Positions 1-6,022 are shown, counted from the stretch's first letter. The stretch is 10,888 nucleotides of DNA from an uncultured Clostridia bacterium (GCA_946186175.1 CAMHMG010000098.1:1-10888), one strand, 5' to 3'. A program made the numbers and translations. The notes: generated by a model from the letters alone, not told the origin.

Positions 1-281
1 TCGTATATCATCTTCCCGCCAATAAATAACAACATCAAAAGAGCTATCCACGGAATCCATTTCTGAAATTGAACAAATGATTCAAAAAGAAAATGAACAA
101 AAGTCCATCCAAGCATCGGCATGACAAACTGAAATCCTGCAAAGGTTCCGGCAATCTTAATCTTATCTTTCCCTGTCATCACAGGATTATGAATACCGTT
201 AGCTATAGAAACTGAAAAGGCATCCATAGCAAGACCCACGCCCAGCAACAAGCTGTTAATTAAAAAAGAGTATATTACCAT
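1..281 (-). CDS. mntP: MntP-family manganese efflux pump (DUF204), N-terminal part, cut by window edge
   Basis: Translation of the minus strand from ATG at 279-281 is open to the window edge (93 codons and two bases). It gives a hydrophobic protein with the MntP hallmark GLAMDAFSVSIANG at residues 16-29, whose aspartate (D20) is a conserved membrane-embedded ion-binding residue of the family. A second family signature, FAGFQFVMPMLGW, lies near residues 47-59, and a further membrane helix follows a KWIPW stretch. Full-length MntP has about 185 residues and six helices, so roughly half is present. The family exports Mn(II) across the inner membrane. A purine-rich site (AAAAAGGA) sits 7 nt before the ATG and overlaps the end of the sufB-like gene; the gap between the two genes is 14 nt, so it is probably the third gene of that operon. 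It is too short for many gene callers because it is truncated. Confidence 0.88.
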   Translation of the reverse strand, partial: MVIYSFLINSLLLGVGLAMDAFSVSIANGIHNPVMTGKDKIKIAGTFAGFQFVMPMLGWTFVHFLFESFVQFQKWIPWIALLMLLFIGGKMIY

Positions 282-295
282 CACTTTATCCTTTT

Positions 296-1222
296 TTATT
301 TAAGAAATCCGTTGATTATCTGTTCTTCAGCCTCAGCCTCAGTAAGTCCTAAAGTCATTAGCTTAATTAACTGCTCTCCTGCTATCTTACCTATTGCTGC
401 CTCATGGAAAAGCTCTGCATCAACATCATTAGCCTCTAATCCCGGAACAGCAAGAATACGTCCGTTATCCATAATAATAGAGTCACATTCCGTATGGCCA
501 TGACATGCTTTATTACCAACTATCTTTGCTTCAAATTTCTGATATGACTCATCTCTGGCCACTGACCTTGATACCACATCAGCGCTTGCATTTTCACCAT
601 CAATAACTATATCATAAAGGCTGACTGCCCTCTGTTTTCCATGAGTCATCAGTCTTTCTCTTACAACAAGCTTTGCACCTGCCTTAAGATTGGCAGTTGT
701 TTTTCTGTCTGTGTCATCAACCCCTTTAATCTGAACCATTTCCATCTCGGCGTAACTGCCTTCTTCCATATATACTTCAGTACCGGGATTCAATATTCTT
801 TTTCCTTTCCCGTTACCGGATCCGTAATGTTTTTCCACATATTTAACAGAAGCATTCTTCCCTACATAGAATCTATGAATTCCGTCGTGCTCTGAATCAT
901 CCGGTCCACAATTATCTATTCCACATCCAGCAACAATAACTACGTCTGCTCCCTCTCCAATATGGAAATCATTATAGACAAGTTCTTTAAGTCCACTTTT
1001 GGTCATGACAACCGGTATATGAACACTCTCGTTCTTTGTTCCCGGCTTAATGTATATATCCAGTCCGCTTCCCTTCTCTTTAGGAATGATCTCTATATTG
1101 GCAGTGGATTCACGTCCTGCCGATTCACCATTAGAGCGAATATTATATGCGCCCTCCGGTACCGAATGAAGATCAGCCACTTCGGAAAGTAATCTAAGTT
1201 GTATTTCATCAAATTTCATCAT
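296..1222 (-). CDS. SufB/SufD-family Fe-S cluster scaffold protein (short, SufB-like)
   Basis: The 308-residue protein belongs to the SufB/SufD beta-helix family, the scaffold on which Fe-S clusters are built with the SufC ATPase. It is much shorter than classical SufB (about 470-490) or SufD (about 420), matching the minimal two-gene SufBC type known from methanogens and anaerobic Clostridia. The C-terminal family block is clear: GHTECDSI at 242-249 (C246 aligns with the catalytic Cys405 of E. coli SufB), then HEAAIGKI at 273-280, the SufB-type His-Glu pair (E. coli H433/E434) rather than the SufD version. Extra cysteines C100 and C105 (CGIDNC) and C240 are candidate cluster ligands. The start ATG overlaps the sufC stop in an ATGA junction; a strong GGAGG at 1233-1237 lies 10 nt upstream and favours the first of two tandem ATGs. 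The alignment to E. coli residues is from memory of motifs, not computed. Confidence 0.9.
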   Translation of the reverse strand: MMKFDEIQLRLLSEVADLHSVPEGAYNIRSNGESAGRESTANIEIIPKEKGSGLDIYIKPGTKNESVHIPVVMTKSGLKELVYNDFHIGEGADVVIVAGCGIDNCGPDDSEHDGIHRFYVGKNASVKYVEKHYGSGNGKGKRILNPGTEVYMEEGSYAEMEMVQIKGVDDTDRKTTANLKAGAKLVVRERLMTHGKQRAVSLYDIVIDGENASADVVSRSVARDESYQKFEAKIVGNKACHGHTECDSIIMDNGRILAVPGLEANDVDAELFHEAAIGKIAGEQLIKLMTLGLTEAEAEEQIINGFLK

Positions 1223-1974
1223 CTCACATCACCCTCCTTACATACAACTACTCCATTACGGCACTCTTTTACCGCACTTGACGTTCCCATTATTTCAGGA
1301 AGAACTTCCTCCTTAGTACCATGTTTTACAAGTTGACCGTTTTGCAGAACTATTATTTCATCTGCAATACTAAGAATTCTCTCCTGATGTGAAATGATAA
1401 GAATCGAACTGTTTGCTATATGTTCTCTCATGTGTTCAAATACTTCTATAAGATTTTGGAAGCTCCACAAGTCAATTCCCGCCTCAGGTTCATCAAAAAC
1501 AGATAGTGTCGGACCCTTAGCAAGTATGGTAGCAATCTCAATTCGCTTCAATTCTCCACCCGAAAGACTCGCATCAACTTCTCTGTCAATATAATCTCTT
1601 GCACATAAACCGACAGCTGAGAGATATTCACATGCATCTGATGCAGTTAGTCTTTTACCGGCCGCAATTCTTATAAGATCATGTACTGTAATCCCTTTAA
1701 ATCTGACCGGCTGTTGAAATGCAAATCCTATACCAAGCTTCGCCCTTTCTGTTATACTTTTATCTGTAATATCTTCACCGTTTAAAATAATACTGCCTGT
1801 ATCCGGTTTTATTATTCCTGCGATCAATTTTGCAAGAGTTGACTTACCTCCACCATTAGGTCCGGTAATAACTACTAATTTATTATCAGGAATCACAAGA
1901 CTTACATCCTGTATTATGTCTATTGTTTGTTTATCTTCCTCTACCCCAAAAGACACATTCTTTAGTTCAAGCAT
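1219..1974 (-). CDS. sufC: SufC-like ABC ATPase for Fe-S cluster assembly
   Basis: This 251-residue soluble ABC ATPase has all nucleotide-binding motifs in order: Walker A GPNGGGKST at 38-46, Q-loop at Q87/Q88, signature LSGGE at 137-141, Walker B TLSVFDEPEAGID ending at 168 with D161/E162, and the switch histidine in ISHQE (H196). The EPEAGID variant of the D-loop region and the length fit SufC, and no membrane segment is present. Its partner is the SufB-like protein encoded directly downstream with a 4-nt overlap; together they would form a SufBC complex. No cysteine desulfurase, SufU or separate SufD is in the window. Translation start is supported by AGGAGGA 8 nt before the ATG. The C-terminal 20 residues carry two cysteines (C238, C245), whose role is unclear. 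A different ABC role is unlikely given the neighbour. Confidence 0.92.
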   Translation of the reverse strand: MLELKNVSFGVEEDKQTIDIIQDVSLVIPDNKLVVITGPNGGGKSTLAKLIAGIIKPDTGSIILNGEDITDKSITERAKLGIGFAFQQPVRFKGITVHDLIRIAAGKRLTASDACEYLSAVGLCARDYIDREVDASLSGGELKRIEIATILAKGPTLSVFDEPEAGIDLWSFQNLIEVFEHMREHIANSSILIISHQERILSIADEIIVLQNGQLVKHGTKEEVLPEIMGTSSAVKECRNGVVVCKEGDVR

Positions 1975-2016
1975 CTTAAAAGATCCTCCTAAATCTCTTT
2001 CTTAACACAAAACAAC

Positions 2017-2032
2017 ACATGTTATGTCATGT
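2017..2032. promoter_or_regulatory. Inverted repeat in the sufC leader, possible operator
   Basis: The 16-bp sequence ACATGTTATGTCATGT has 5-bp perfect arms (ACATG/CATGT) around a 6-bp centre. It lies in the untranslated leader between the predicted sufC promoter and its ribosome binding site. A second small repeat, GTAC...GTAC, partly overlaps it at 2030-2045. It could be an operator for an Fe-S or redox regulator (for example an Rrf2-type protein) or a leader hairpin, but no specific consensus is recognised. Confidence 0.3.
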
Positions 2033-2094
2033 ACCTAAAAAAGTACAATGATATACCAGCTGCTCCATTACCTCATAGTTCCCACAACTTTACA

Positions 2095-2123
2095 ATTATA
2101 CAACATTTGTTATTAATATTCAA
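2095..2123 (-). promoter_or_regulatory. Sigma-A-type promoter for the sufC-sufB-mntP operon
   Basis: Read on the minus strand, TTGAAT (2118-2123) is followed after exactly 17 bp by a perfect TATAAT (2095-2100). The predicted transcription start is near 2088, giving a leader of about 113 nt before sufC. This supports sufC-sufB-mntP being transcribed separately from the lipoprotein gene upstream. The -35 box lies within a weak AT-rich hairpin that may also end the preceding transcript. Confidence 0.65.
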
Positions 2124-2142
2124 TTAGTAACATACTATTGAA
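2118..2142 (-). terminator. Weak AT-rich stem-loop at the lipoprotein stop codon
   Basis: On the minus strand, TTCAATAGTA and TACTAATTGAA can pair with one bulged base around a 3-nt loop, spanning the TAG stop codon of the lipoprotein gene. It is followed by an AT-rich run rather than a clean U-tract, so it would be a poor terminator at best. It also contains the -35 element of the suf promoter. Confidence 0.25.
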
Positions 2143-2953
2143 GTATTTCTGCTTCAGTAACATATATGACCTCACATGATCCATCTCCAGAATCAGACCT
2201 TTCCGTACTGGAATTCCACCAGAAATTAGTTCCATCAGATTTACTTGCATTTATATTGACAAGATATCCCTTAAGCCTGATATAATCTCCTGCATCAATT
2301 GACTTAATGATTTTTTTCACCTTATCATCTGCAGCGATTAAATGATTATTAGCCGAGTGACAGGTAACACCATCGACGCCGCCGACAACATTTATCTCAT
2401 CATATGTATTGGTCTGCCAGTAATACCACCTGTTACTCTGTCTCCAATGAAAATCAATCCTATCGTTATATTCGGCAACAGGTCCCCACGCCAAAGCAAA
2501 ATCTCTAGGTGCAAGCTTACCACCAATATCATGATCACTGTAATCATGTGTACTGACAACCAACGCACTTATGTCATAGGAATATTGATAATCAACTTTC
2601 ACATCAAATCCATCAAGCTCAAATGATGTTCCGCCTGAAGCCTCTTTCTGCACAGGATCCGGAATACCTGCCACAGACTTTCTGCTTGTATTCCCAGAAA
2701 CACTTCCACAGCCGGATACGGATATTATCATAATCAACATTGCTATGCTTATAATGATCTTTGTTACTTTTAAAGTCCAGGAACTCAAGCCCCCTAAGGG
2801 CGCAGGCTGATTGGGTAACTTTCTGTATACAGCGGCGCTTAGCGATGCCTGAGACCTTGGCGAGTGTGCGAGCCTGGTTCGAAGGTATACACAATAATCT
2901 GAGTCCAAAGGGCTGCGGATGAGCTTATCATAGTCGTTTATTCTACAATTCAT
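2135..2953 (-). CDS. Putative lipoprotein with an uncharacterised C-terminal domain and an abnormal N-terminal extension
   Basis: The reading frame is 272 residues. Residues 62-82 (LKVTK, a run of 16 hydrophobic residues, then lipobox VSGC with C82) form a typical lipoprotein signal peptide, followed by a Ser/Gly-rich linker to about residue 105 and a globular domain at 110-272. That domain has conserved-looking blocks: RDFALAWGPVA (150-160), RWYYW (175-179), CHSANNHLI (198-206), GDYIRLKGYLV (222-232) and a GDGSCEVIYV end (256-265). I recognise the pattern from uncharacterised envelope proteins but no function is known to me. The odd part is residues about 12-57, encoded by a G+C-rich segment that appears inserted and puts the signal peptide some 60 residues from the ATG. 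The ATG at 2951-2953 has a GGAG 8 nt upstream, so translation can start there. A TTG at 2786-2788 would give a normal signal peptide but has no well-spaced ribosome site. The gene may be inactive or its product mislocalised. Confidence 0.7.
   Translation of the reverse strand: MNCRINDYDKLIRSPLDSDYCVYLRTRLAHSPRSQASLSAAVYRKLPNQPAPLGGLSSWTLKVTKIIISIAMLIMIISVSGCGSVSGNTSRKSVAGIPDPVQKEASGGTSFELDGFDVKVDYQYSYDISALVVSTHDYSDHDIGGKLAPRDFALAWGPVAEYNDRIDFHWRQSNRWYYWQTNTYDEINVVGGVDGVTCHSANNHLIAADDKVKKIIKSIDAGDYIRLKGYLVNINASKSDGTNFWWNSSTERSDSGDGSCEVIYVTEAEILQ
2787..2924. repeat. G+C-rich inserted segment, possible small dispersed repeat or structured RNA element
   Basis: Bases 2791-2920 are about 55% G+C by direct count, against about 28% for the next 130 bp to the right and about 39% for the 130 bp to the left. 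The segment holds two GTATAC palindromes 60 bp apart (2825-2830, inside CTGTATACAG, and 2885-2890), a CGCTTAGCG palindrome, and an AGCC...GGCT arm pair enclosing CCCTAAGGG near the left end. It is open in the frame of the lipoprotein gene. It has no transposase and no clear target-site duplication. The boundaries are estimated from composition. Whether it is repeated elsewhere cannot be seen in a single copy. Confidence 0.4.
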
Positions 2954-3189
2954 TTCACCATCTCCATAATAATTAATATATAATACAAATCATATCACAC
3001 TACTATAACCATTTCCATATGTTTTAGCTTGCCTTTTTGCACTAATTGAATTATTATACTTTTAATGAATTTTTATGGTAATGGACCCAAAAACACTTTA
3101 TGTCGCCTAATGATATCCGGGTTGCTACATTACTTTGCTCAATATACTCTGAGAAATCTAAAAGGTATTAATAACAGGAGGAGCTGCAT
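2954..3189. promoter_or_regulatory. Divergent intergenic region with a minus-strand promoter
   Basis: This 236-bp AT-rich region separates the divergent lipoprotein gene and the small plus-strand membrane gene. For the minus strand, TTACCA (3076-3081) and a perfect TATAAT (3053-3058) are spaced by 17 bp, a plausible promoter for the lipoprotein gene with a leader of about 90 nt. For the plus strand only a weak candidate is seen, TTGCTA followed after 15 bp by TATACT at 3143-3148, followed by a clear AGGAGG before the gene. No RNA gene or small coding frame is evident. Confidence 0.45.
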
Positions 3190-3525
3190 ATGAGCCGGAA
3201 TAACTACAATTTTTCAAATACAACCAATGATGACCAGAAGAAAAAGGCAACACTACTTGTGGTTGCTTTTATAGCATGCTTTATTTTCCCGGTTCTCTTT
3301 CTGATATTGCCCATTATTGTTGTAATCTATGCCGCTTCTAAGAAAAAAAATAACACCTACACCGATAACCATAAGACCGACGTCCATGGTTCCGGCGAAG
3401 GTGTCCGCGAAGAAATCCTCGCACACGAGAAGCCAATTGATTACAGCAAATCAACCTATGAAATCTACGAAGAACTTCTCAATAAGAAGACTGATTACAG
3501 CGGTGTCAACAAGGATCTTCTATAA
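3190..3525 (+). CDS. Small membrane protein of unknown function
   Basis: This is the only plus-strand gene in the window. It encodes 111 residues with a charged, Asn-rich N-terminus (1-19), a hydrophobic stretch at about 20-50 interrupted by P34 and P41, which could be one long helix or a tight hairpin, a Lys-rich stop (KKK at 51-53), and a polar tail rich in Tyr, Glu and Lys. There is no signal peptidase site or lipobox. AGGAGG lies 8 nt before the ATG, so translation is well supported. The tail contains a short near-repeat, IDYSKS and TDYSGV. It is divergent from the lipoprotein gene and convergent with the DUF4097 gene, so it is probably transcribed alone. I do not recognise a family. Confidence 0.7.
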   Translation: MSRNNYNFSNTTNDDQKKKATLLVVAFIACFIFPVLFLILPIIVVIYAASKKKNNTYTDNHKTDVHGSGEGVREEILAHEKPIDYSKSTYEIYEELLNKKTDYSGVNKDLL

Positions 3526-3576
3526 GTGTGTTACTCCTTATTCTAACGGATGTCTCTATTCAACAAATAAGCAGTC

Positions 3577-4440
3577 TTACTTTTGATCAACTGTTACATC
3601 TCCGATATCAGTTTTTATAGTGAACTTCCGAATATTATCAAGATTGCTTTCAAGAACTGCACTTTCTGTGTAATGTCTTCCCTTCACTTCCTTTCCATTA
3701 ACAGTTACTTCTCCTATGTCTGTGGAAAAATCTGTCTCATAGAGATACAGATCATCACATCCTTCAACATCGATATCTCCTGTATCATTTGATATCTTCA
3801 TATCACCTCCGGGTATCCCGAAATGACAGTCTGTAAGCTCAACATCTCCCGTATCATTGTCTATATTACAATCTCCCAAAGAGCAATCCGTAAGTTTAAC
3901 ATCTCCTGTATCGTTGTCTATTTCAGTTTTTCCGGATTTACAGTCATTAAGCTTCAAATCTCCTGTATCTGCATCAATACTAAGCACATCTAATTCCAAA
4001 CCGGTAATCTTCACATCCCCGGTATTATTGCTAATTGTAAACTTCTTAAAATTTGTATTTTCAGGTACTACAAGCATCATCCTACACTTAACGTTGCCAT
4101 AATGATCACTCTTTTTGTTTTTCTTCTGTTTTATATAGAGAACTCCTTTCTCTACATTTATTTCAGGTTCATAGCGTTTCTTGTTGCACTCATAATGAAC
4201 GCTTGCTTCATCTCCCTCTACAACCTCTATATCCATTACACGCATATCAATATCAGCAGTGTCAAATTCATCCAATGAAACAGTATTAGATATCTTTGCT
4301 CCATCGTTTCCGGCTCCCCATGGGAAGCCCCATGGAAATCCCCAGCCAATCTCAACATCTCCAAAATGATATATACTTCCTGCAATGACAGTAATAATAG
4401 TCACAATTGAAATAATAACAAGATACGTTGTCTTTTTCAT
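3577..4440 (-). CDS. Membrane-anchored DUF4097 beta-repeat protein
   Basis: The 287-residue product has an N-terminal membrane anchor (MKK, then hydrophobic residues about 6-24), an aromatic Gly/Pro segment WGFPWGFPWG (33-42), and an extracellular part made of a repeated strand-turn motif. The TGD/IGE turn recurs at T140, T159, T178, T197, T220, I242 and I279, the first four exactly 19 residues apart. This is the DUF4097 pattern, predicted to form a right-handed beta-helix or stacked beta-strands. The family is often encoded next to HAAS-domain membrane proteins and PadR regulators, as here, and is thought to act at the cell envelope; its biochemical role is not established. An in-frame ATG seven codons earlier (4459-4461) overlaps the upstream stop codon, but AAAGAGG at 4449-4455 lies 8 nt before the ATG at 4438-4440, which I take as the start. 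It is the third gene of the padR operon, 20 nt after the HAAS gene. Confidence 0.85.
   Translation of the reverse strand: MKKTTYLVIISIVTIITVIAGSIYHFGDVEIGWGFPWGFPWGAGNDGAKISNTVSLDEFDTADIDMRVMDIEVVEGDEASVHYECNKKRYEPEINVEKGVLYIKQKKNKKSDHYGNVKCRMMLVVPENTNFKKFTISNNTGDVKITGLELDVLSIDADTGDLKLNDCKSGKTEIDNDTGDVKLTDCSLGDCNIDNDTGDVELTDCHFGIPGGDMKISNDTGDIDVEGCDDLYLYETDFSTDIGEVTVNGKEVKGRHYTESAVLESNLDNIRKFTIKTDIGDVTVDQK
3783..4023 (-). repeat. 57-bp period coding repeat in the DUF4097 gene
   Basis: The codons for successive TGD turns start at 4023, 3966, 3909, 3852 and 3783, giving three exact 57-bp steps and one of 69 bp. The most similar copies at DNA level are 3841-3864 and 3898-3921, which differ at only two of 24 positions. 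Such identity suggests recent unit duplication or gene conversion and makes the repeat number a possible site of length variation. Confidence 0.75.
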
Positions 4441-4448
4441 ACTATCAA

Positions 4449-4455
4449 CCTCTTT
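4449..4455 (-). promoter_or_regulatory. Ribosome binding site that sets the DUF4097 start
   Basis: The minus-strand AAAGAGG stands 8 nt before the ATG at 4438-4440. No comparable site precedes the earlier in-frame ATG at 4459-4461, which lies inside the end of the HAAS gene. Confidence 0.6.
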
Positions 4456-4460
4456 CCACA

Positions 4461-5543
4461 TTAAACTCTCTTCATCAACATAGATTTAAGTACTCCATGA
4501 AGTACACCTGCTATAGGCCAAATGATCCATGTAATATACCAGTCAAAAGTTATAAAACTCCAACATAGATATATGCAGGTGATCGTCGGCCAGAACACAT
4601 CCATGACAAGTTCAGCACTTGACGAGATATATACTTTTCCGTCATTATCATCCTCTGAATATGTATACACATTACCTGAACCTTTACTTTCTCCACTTCC
4701 GAAATCTTCACCAGCGTTTGAATTCTCTGTGCTTGTTCTTCTAAGTGTAGCCTTGATAAGTTTTTCAAAACTCCCCTTGACATTAGCTGCATACACTATT
4801 AAAAGTACACCTATTGCCACAAGAACAAACATAAAAGCACCACCAAGATCATCAAAATCGATACTGCTTCTAATCATTTCATCAAGACCTTCCATAAATG
4901 CTGCAGGTACGAAGGATATTATACAGAGTGCAACTCCAATAGACATCATAAGTGCATATTTCGGTGTAAATGCTGTCTCAGATTCCTTAACATAATCTGT
5001 TGTTGCTACACTCATAGAACACGCTTCCTTTTCAATGAAGCTCCACTTCTTCATCGTCAATGATGAGTAAATGAACAAAATAACACCTATAGCAATAAGA
5101 ACGAACATCACCGACATGCTTATCCCCTCGCCAAGATCAACCCATGCACTTTTCCCATTAATTCCGGAAATATCAACGGCATCAGCAACAATAGGAGCTA
5201 CCATAGACATAATGCAAAGAGCAACGCCAATAGCTATCTGCCATGCCTGTTTATTAGCTGCGGTCAAAAACTCTTTCACCTCATCAAGGCTTATCTCTCT
5301 TCTCTCATTCTTATCTGCTGCCTCTACAATCCCTTCGATTCCTAATTCATCCGCAATCTCATCAAGATTACCGAACTCAGAGATGACTGTTCCCACAGCA
5401 GCGTTGTCGCTCATCCCATCAGCAATAAGCTCGTTATATTTGTCTTCCATCATCTGCCACAGTTCATCCTTTGCTTTCTTGACCTTCGGCGTATTCGGAA
5501 GATTAGCAAACATATTCTCCAAATAAGTTCTTATAGTTTCCAT
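4461..5543 (-). CDS. HAAS-domain (DUF1700-like) membrane protein with duplicated two-helix unit
   Basis: This 360-residue protein starts with a soluble helical domain (about 1-75: METIRTYLENMF, an amphipathic KAKDELWQMMEDKYNEL helix, a short SDNAAVGTVISEFG helix and DEIADELG), the HAAS pattern. Known HAAS proteins occur beside PadR regulators and are proposed to couple the regulator to a membrane or envelope module. Then come about six membrane helices near 101-121, 142-162, 198-217, 236-254, 317-331 and 333-350. The first pair and second pair look duplicated: IGVALCIMS/IGVALCIIS and VLIAIGVILFIY/VLVAIGVLLIVY. A charged Ser/Gly/Asp-rich linker (270-305) precedes the last Trp-rich pair. The ribosome site AAGGGAGA precedes the ATG, 33 nt after the padR stop. 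The protein probably acts with PadR and the DUF4097 product encoded next to it. Its exact biochemical role is not known. Confidence 0.8.
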   Translation of the reverse strand: METIRTYLENMFANLPNTPKVKKAKDELWQMMEDKYNELIADGMSDNAAVGTVISEFGNLDEIADELGIEGIVEAADKNERREISLDEVKEFLTAANKQAWQIAIGVALCIMSMVAPIVADAVDISGINGKSAWVDLGEGISMSVMFVLIAIGVILFIYSSLTMKKWSFIEKEACSMSVATTDYVKESETAFTPKYALMMSIGVALCIISFVPAAFMEGLDEMIRSSIDFDDLGGAFMFVLVAIGVLLIVYAANVKGSFEKLIKATLRRTSTENSNAGEDFGSGESKGSGNVYTYSEDDNDGKVYISSSAELVMDVFWPTITCIYLCWSFITFDWYITWIIWPIAGVLHGVLKSMLMKRV

Positions 5544-5576
5544 ATCATCAGATCTCCCTTCTAAAATAAATCAAAT

Positions 5577-5912
5577 TTATATGTCATTCCTGATAAAATT
5601 CTCAATAACATCCTTGGTAAGCTGCCATTCTGCACATTTATCCCTGTAGTACTGTCTTCCCTCATCGGTTATTCGATAATAAGTCCTTCGCTTACCACCA
5701 TTCTCATCAGAAGAAAAAGATTCAATATATCCGTTCTTCTCCATTCTTGTAAACGCAGAATAAAGTGTCGTCTCTTTGATAATATATTTCTCTTCAGATA
5801 AGCTCTTAATCTGCTTGGATATCTCATAACCGTAAGACGGCTGCTCCCACAAAAGGAATAGTATCATTGTATCGTTATATCCACGAATCACATCACTACT
5901 TATATTACTCAT
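5577..5912 (-). CDS. PadR-family transcriptional regulator
   Basis: The 111-residue protein is a typical short PadR repressor: a winged helix at about 14-87, with SYGYEI (26-31) of the PadR signature, recognition helix TLYSAFTRMEKNGYI (49-63), wing GGKRRTYYRITDEG (72-85) and a C-terminal dimerisation helix (86-110). The length matches the group of about 110 residues with one C-terminal helix. GGAGG lies 10 nt before the ATG. It is the first gene of a three-gene operon with the HAAS and DUF4097 proteins, and the promoter in front of it carries four tandem palindromes. Autorepression is therefore likely, with relief through the HAAS protein or a small ligand. The inducer cannot be read from the sequence. 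Confidence 0.92.
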   Translation of the reverse strand: MSNISSDVIRGYNDTMILFLLWEQPSYGYEISKQIKSLSEEKYIIKETTLYSAFTRMEKNGYIESFSSDENGGKRRTYYRITDEGRQYYRDKCAEWQLTKDVIENFIRNDI

Positions 5913-6022
5913 ATAACGTCTGCCTCCTTCCTAAAATTCTATTCATTGGTTATTATGCACTTAGAAAGAAAAGTCTTAACTTCTCTCTGGACCTCCTCTA
6001 AAAGTAATATCTCAATCATATT

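Noticed and set aside
2875..2890. GGTTCGAA resembles a tRNA T-loop
   Set aside because: No acceptor, D-arm or anticodon arm can be folded around it in the right spacing, on either strand.
2619..2894. Alternative minus-strand frame over the G+C-rich segment and lipoprotein signal region
   Set aside because: It lacks domain signals, ends inside the lipoprotein gene, and the competing frame contains the lipobox and conserved domain. It shows only that the segment is open in more than one frame.
3526..3576. Possible bidirectional terminator between the convergent small membrane gene and the DUF4097 gene
   Set aside because: Only CTTATT/AATAAG arms with a long loop and no U-tract were found, so no terminator can be supported.
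4522..4995. Plus-strand open frame of 157 codons inside the HAAS gene, and similar frames opposite the suf, trp and DUF4097 genes
   Set aside because: They are antisense shadows of well-supported genes, with low-complexity Ser/Ile/Thr-rich translations and no recognisable families.
5905..5946. A 13-codon frame (MNRILGRRQTLYE) whose stop overlaps the padR start, possible leader peptide
   Set aside because: It has no ribosome binding site near its ATG; the strong AGAGGAGGT at 5991-5999 is about 45 nt too far upstream and has no start codon at the right distance.
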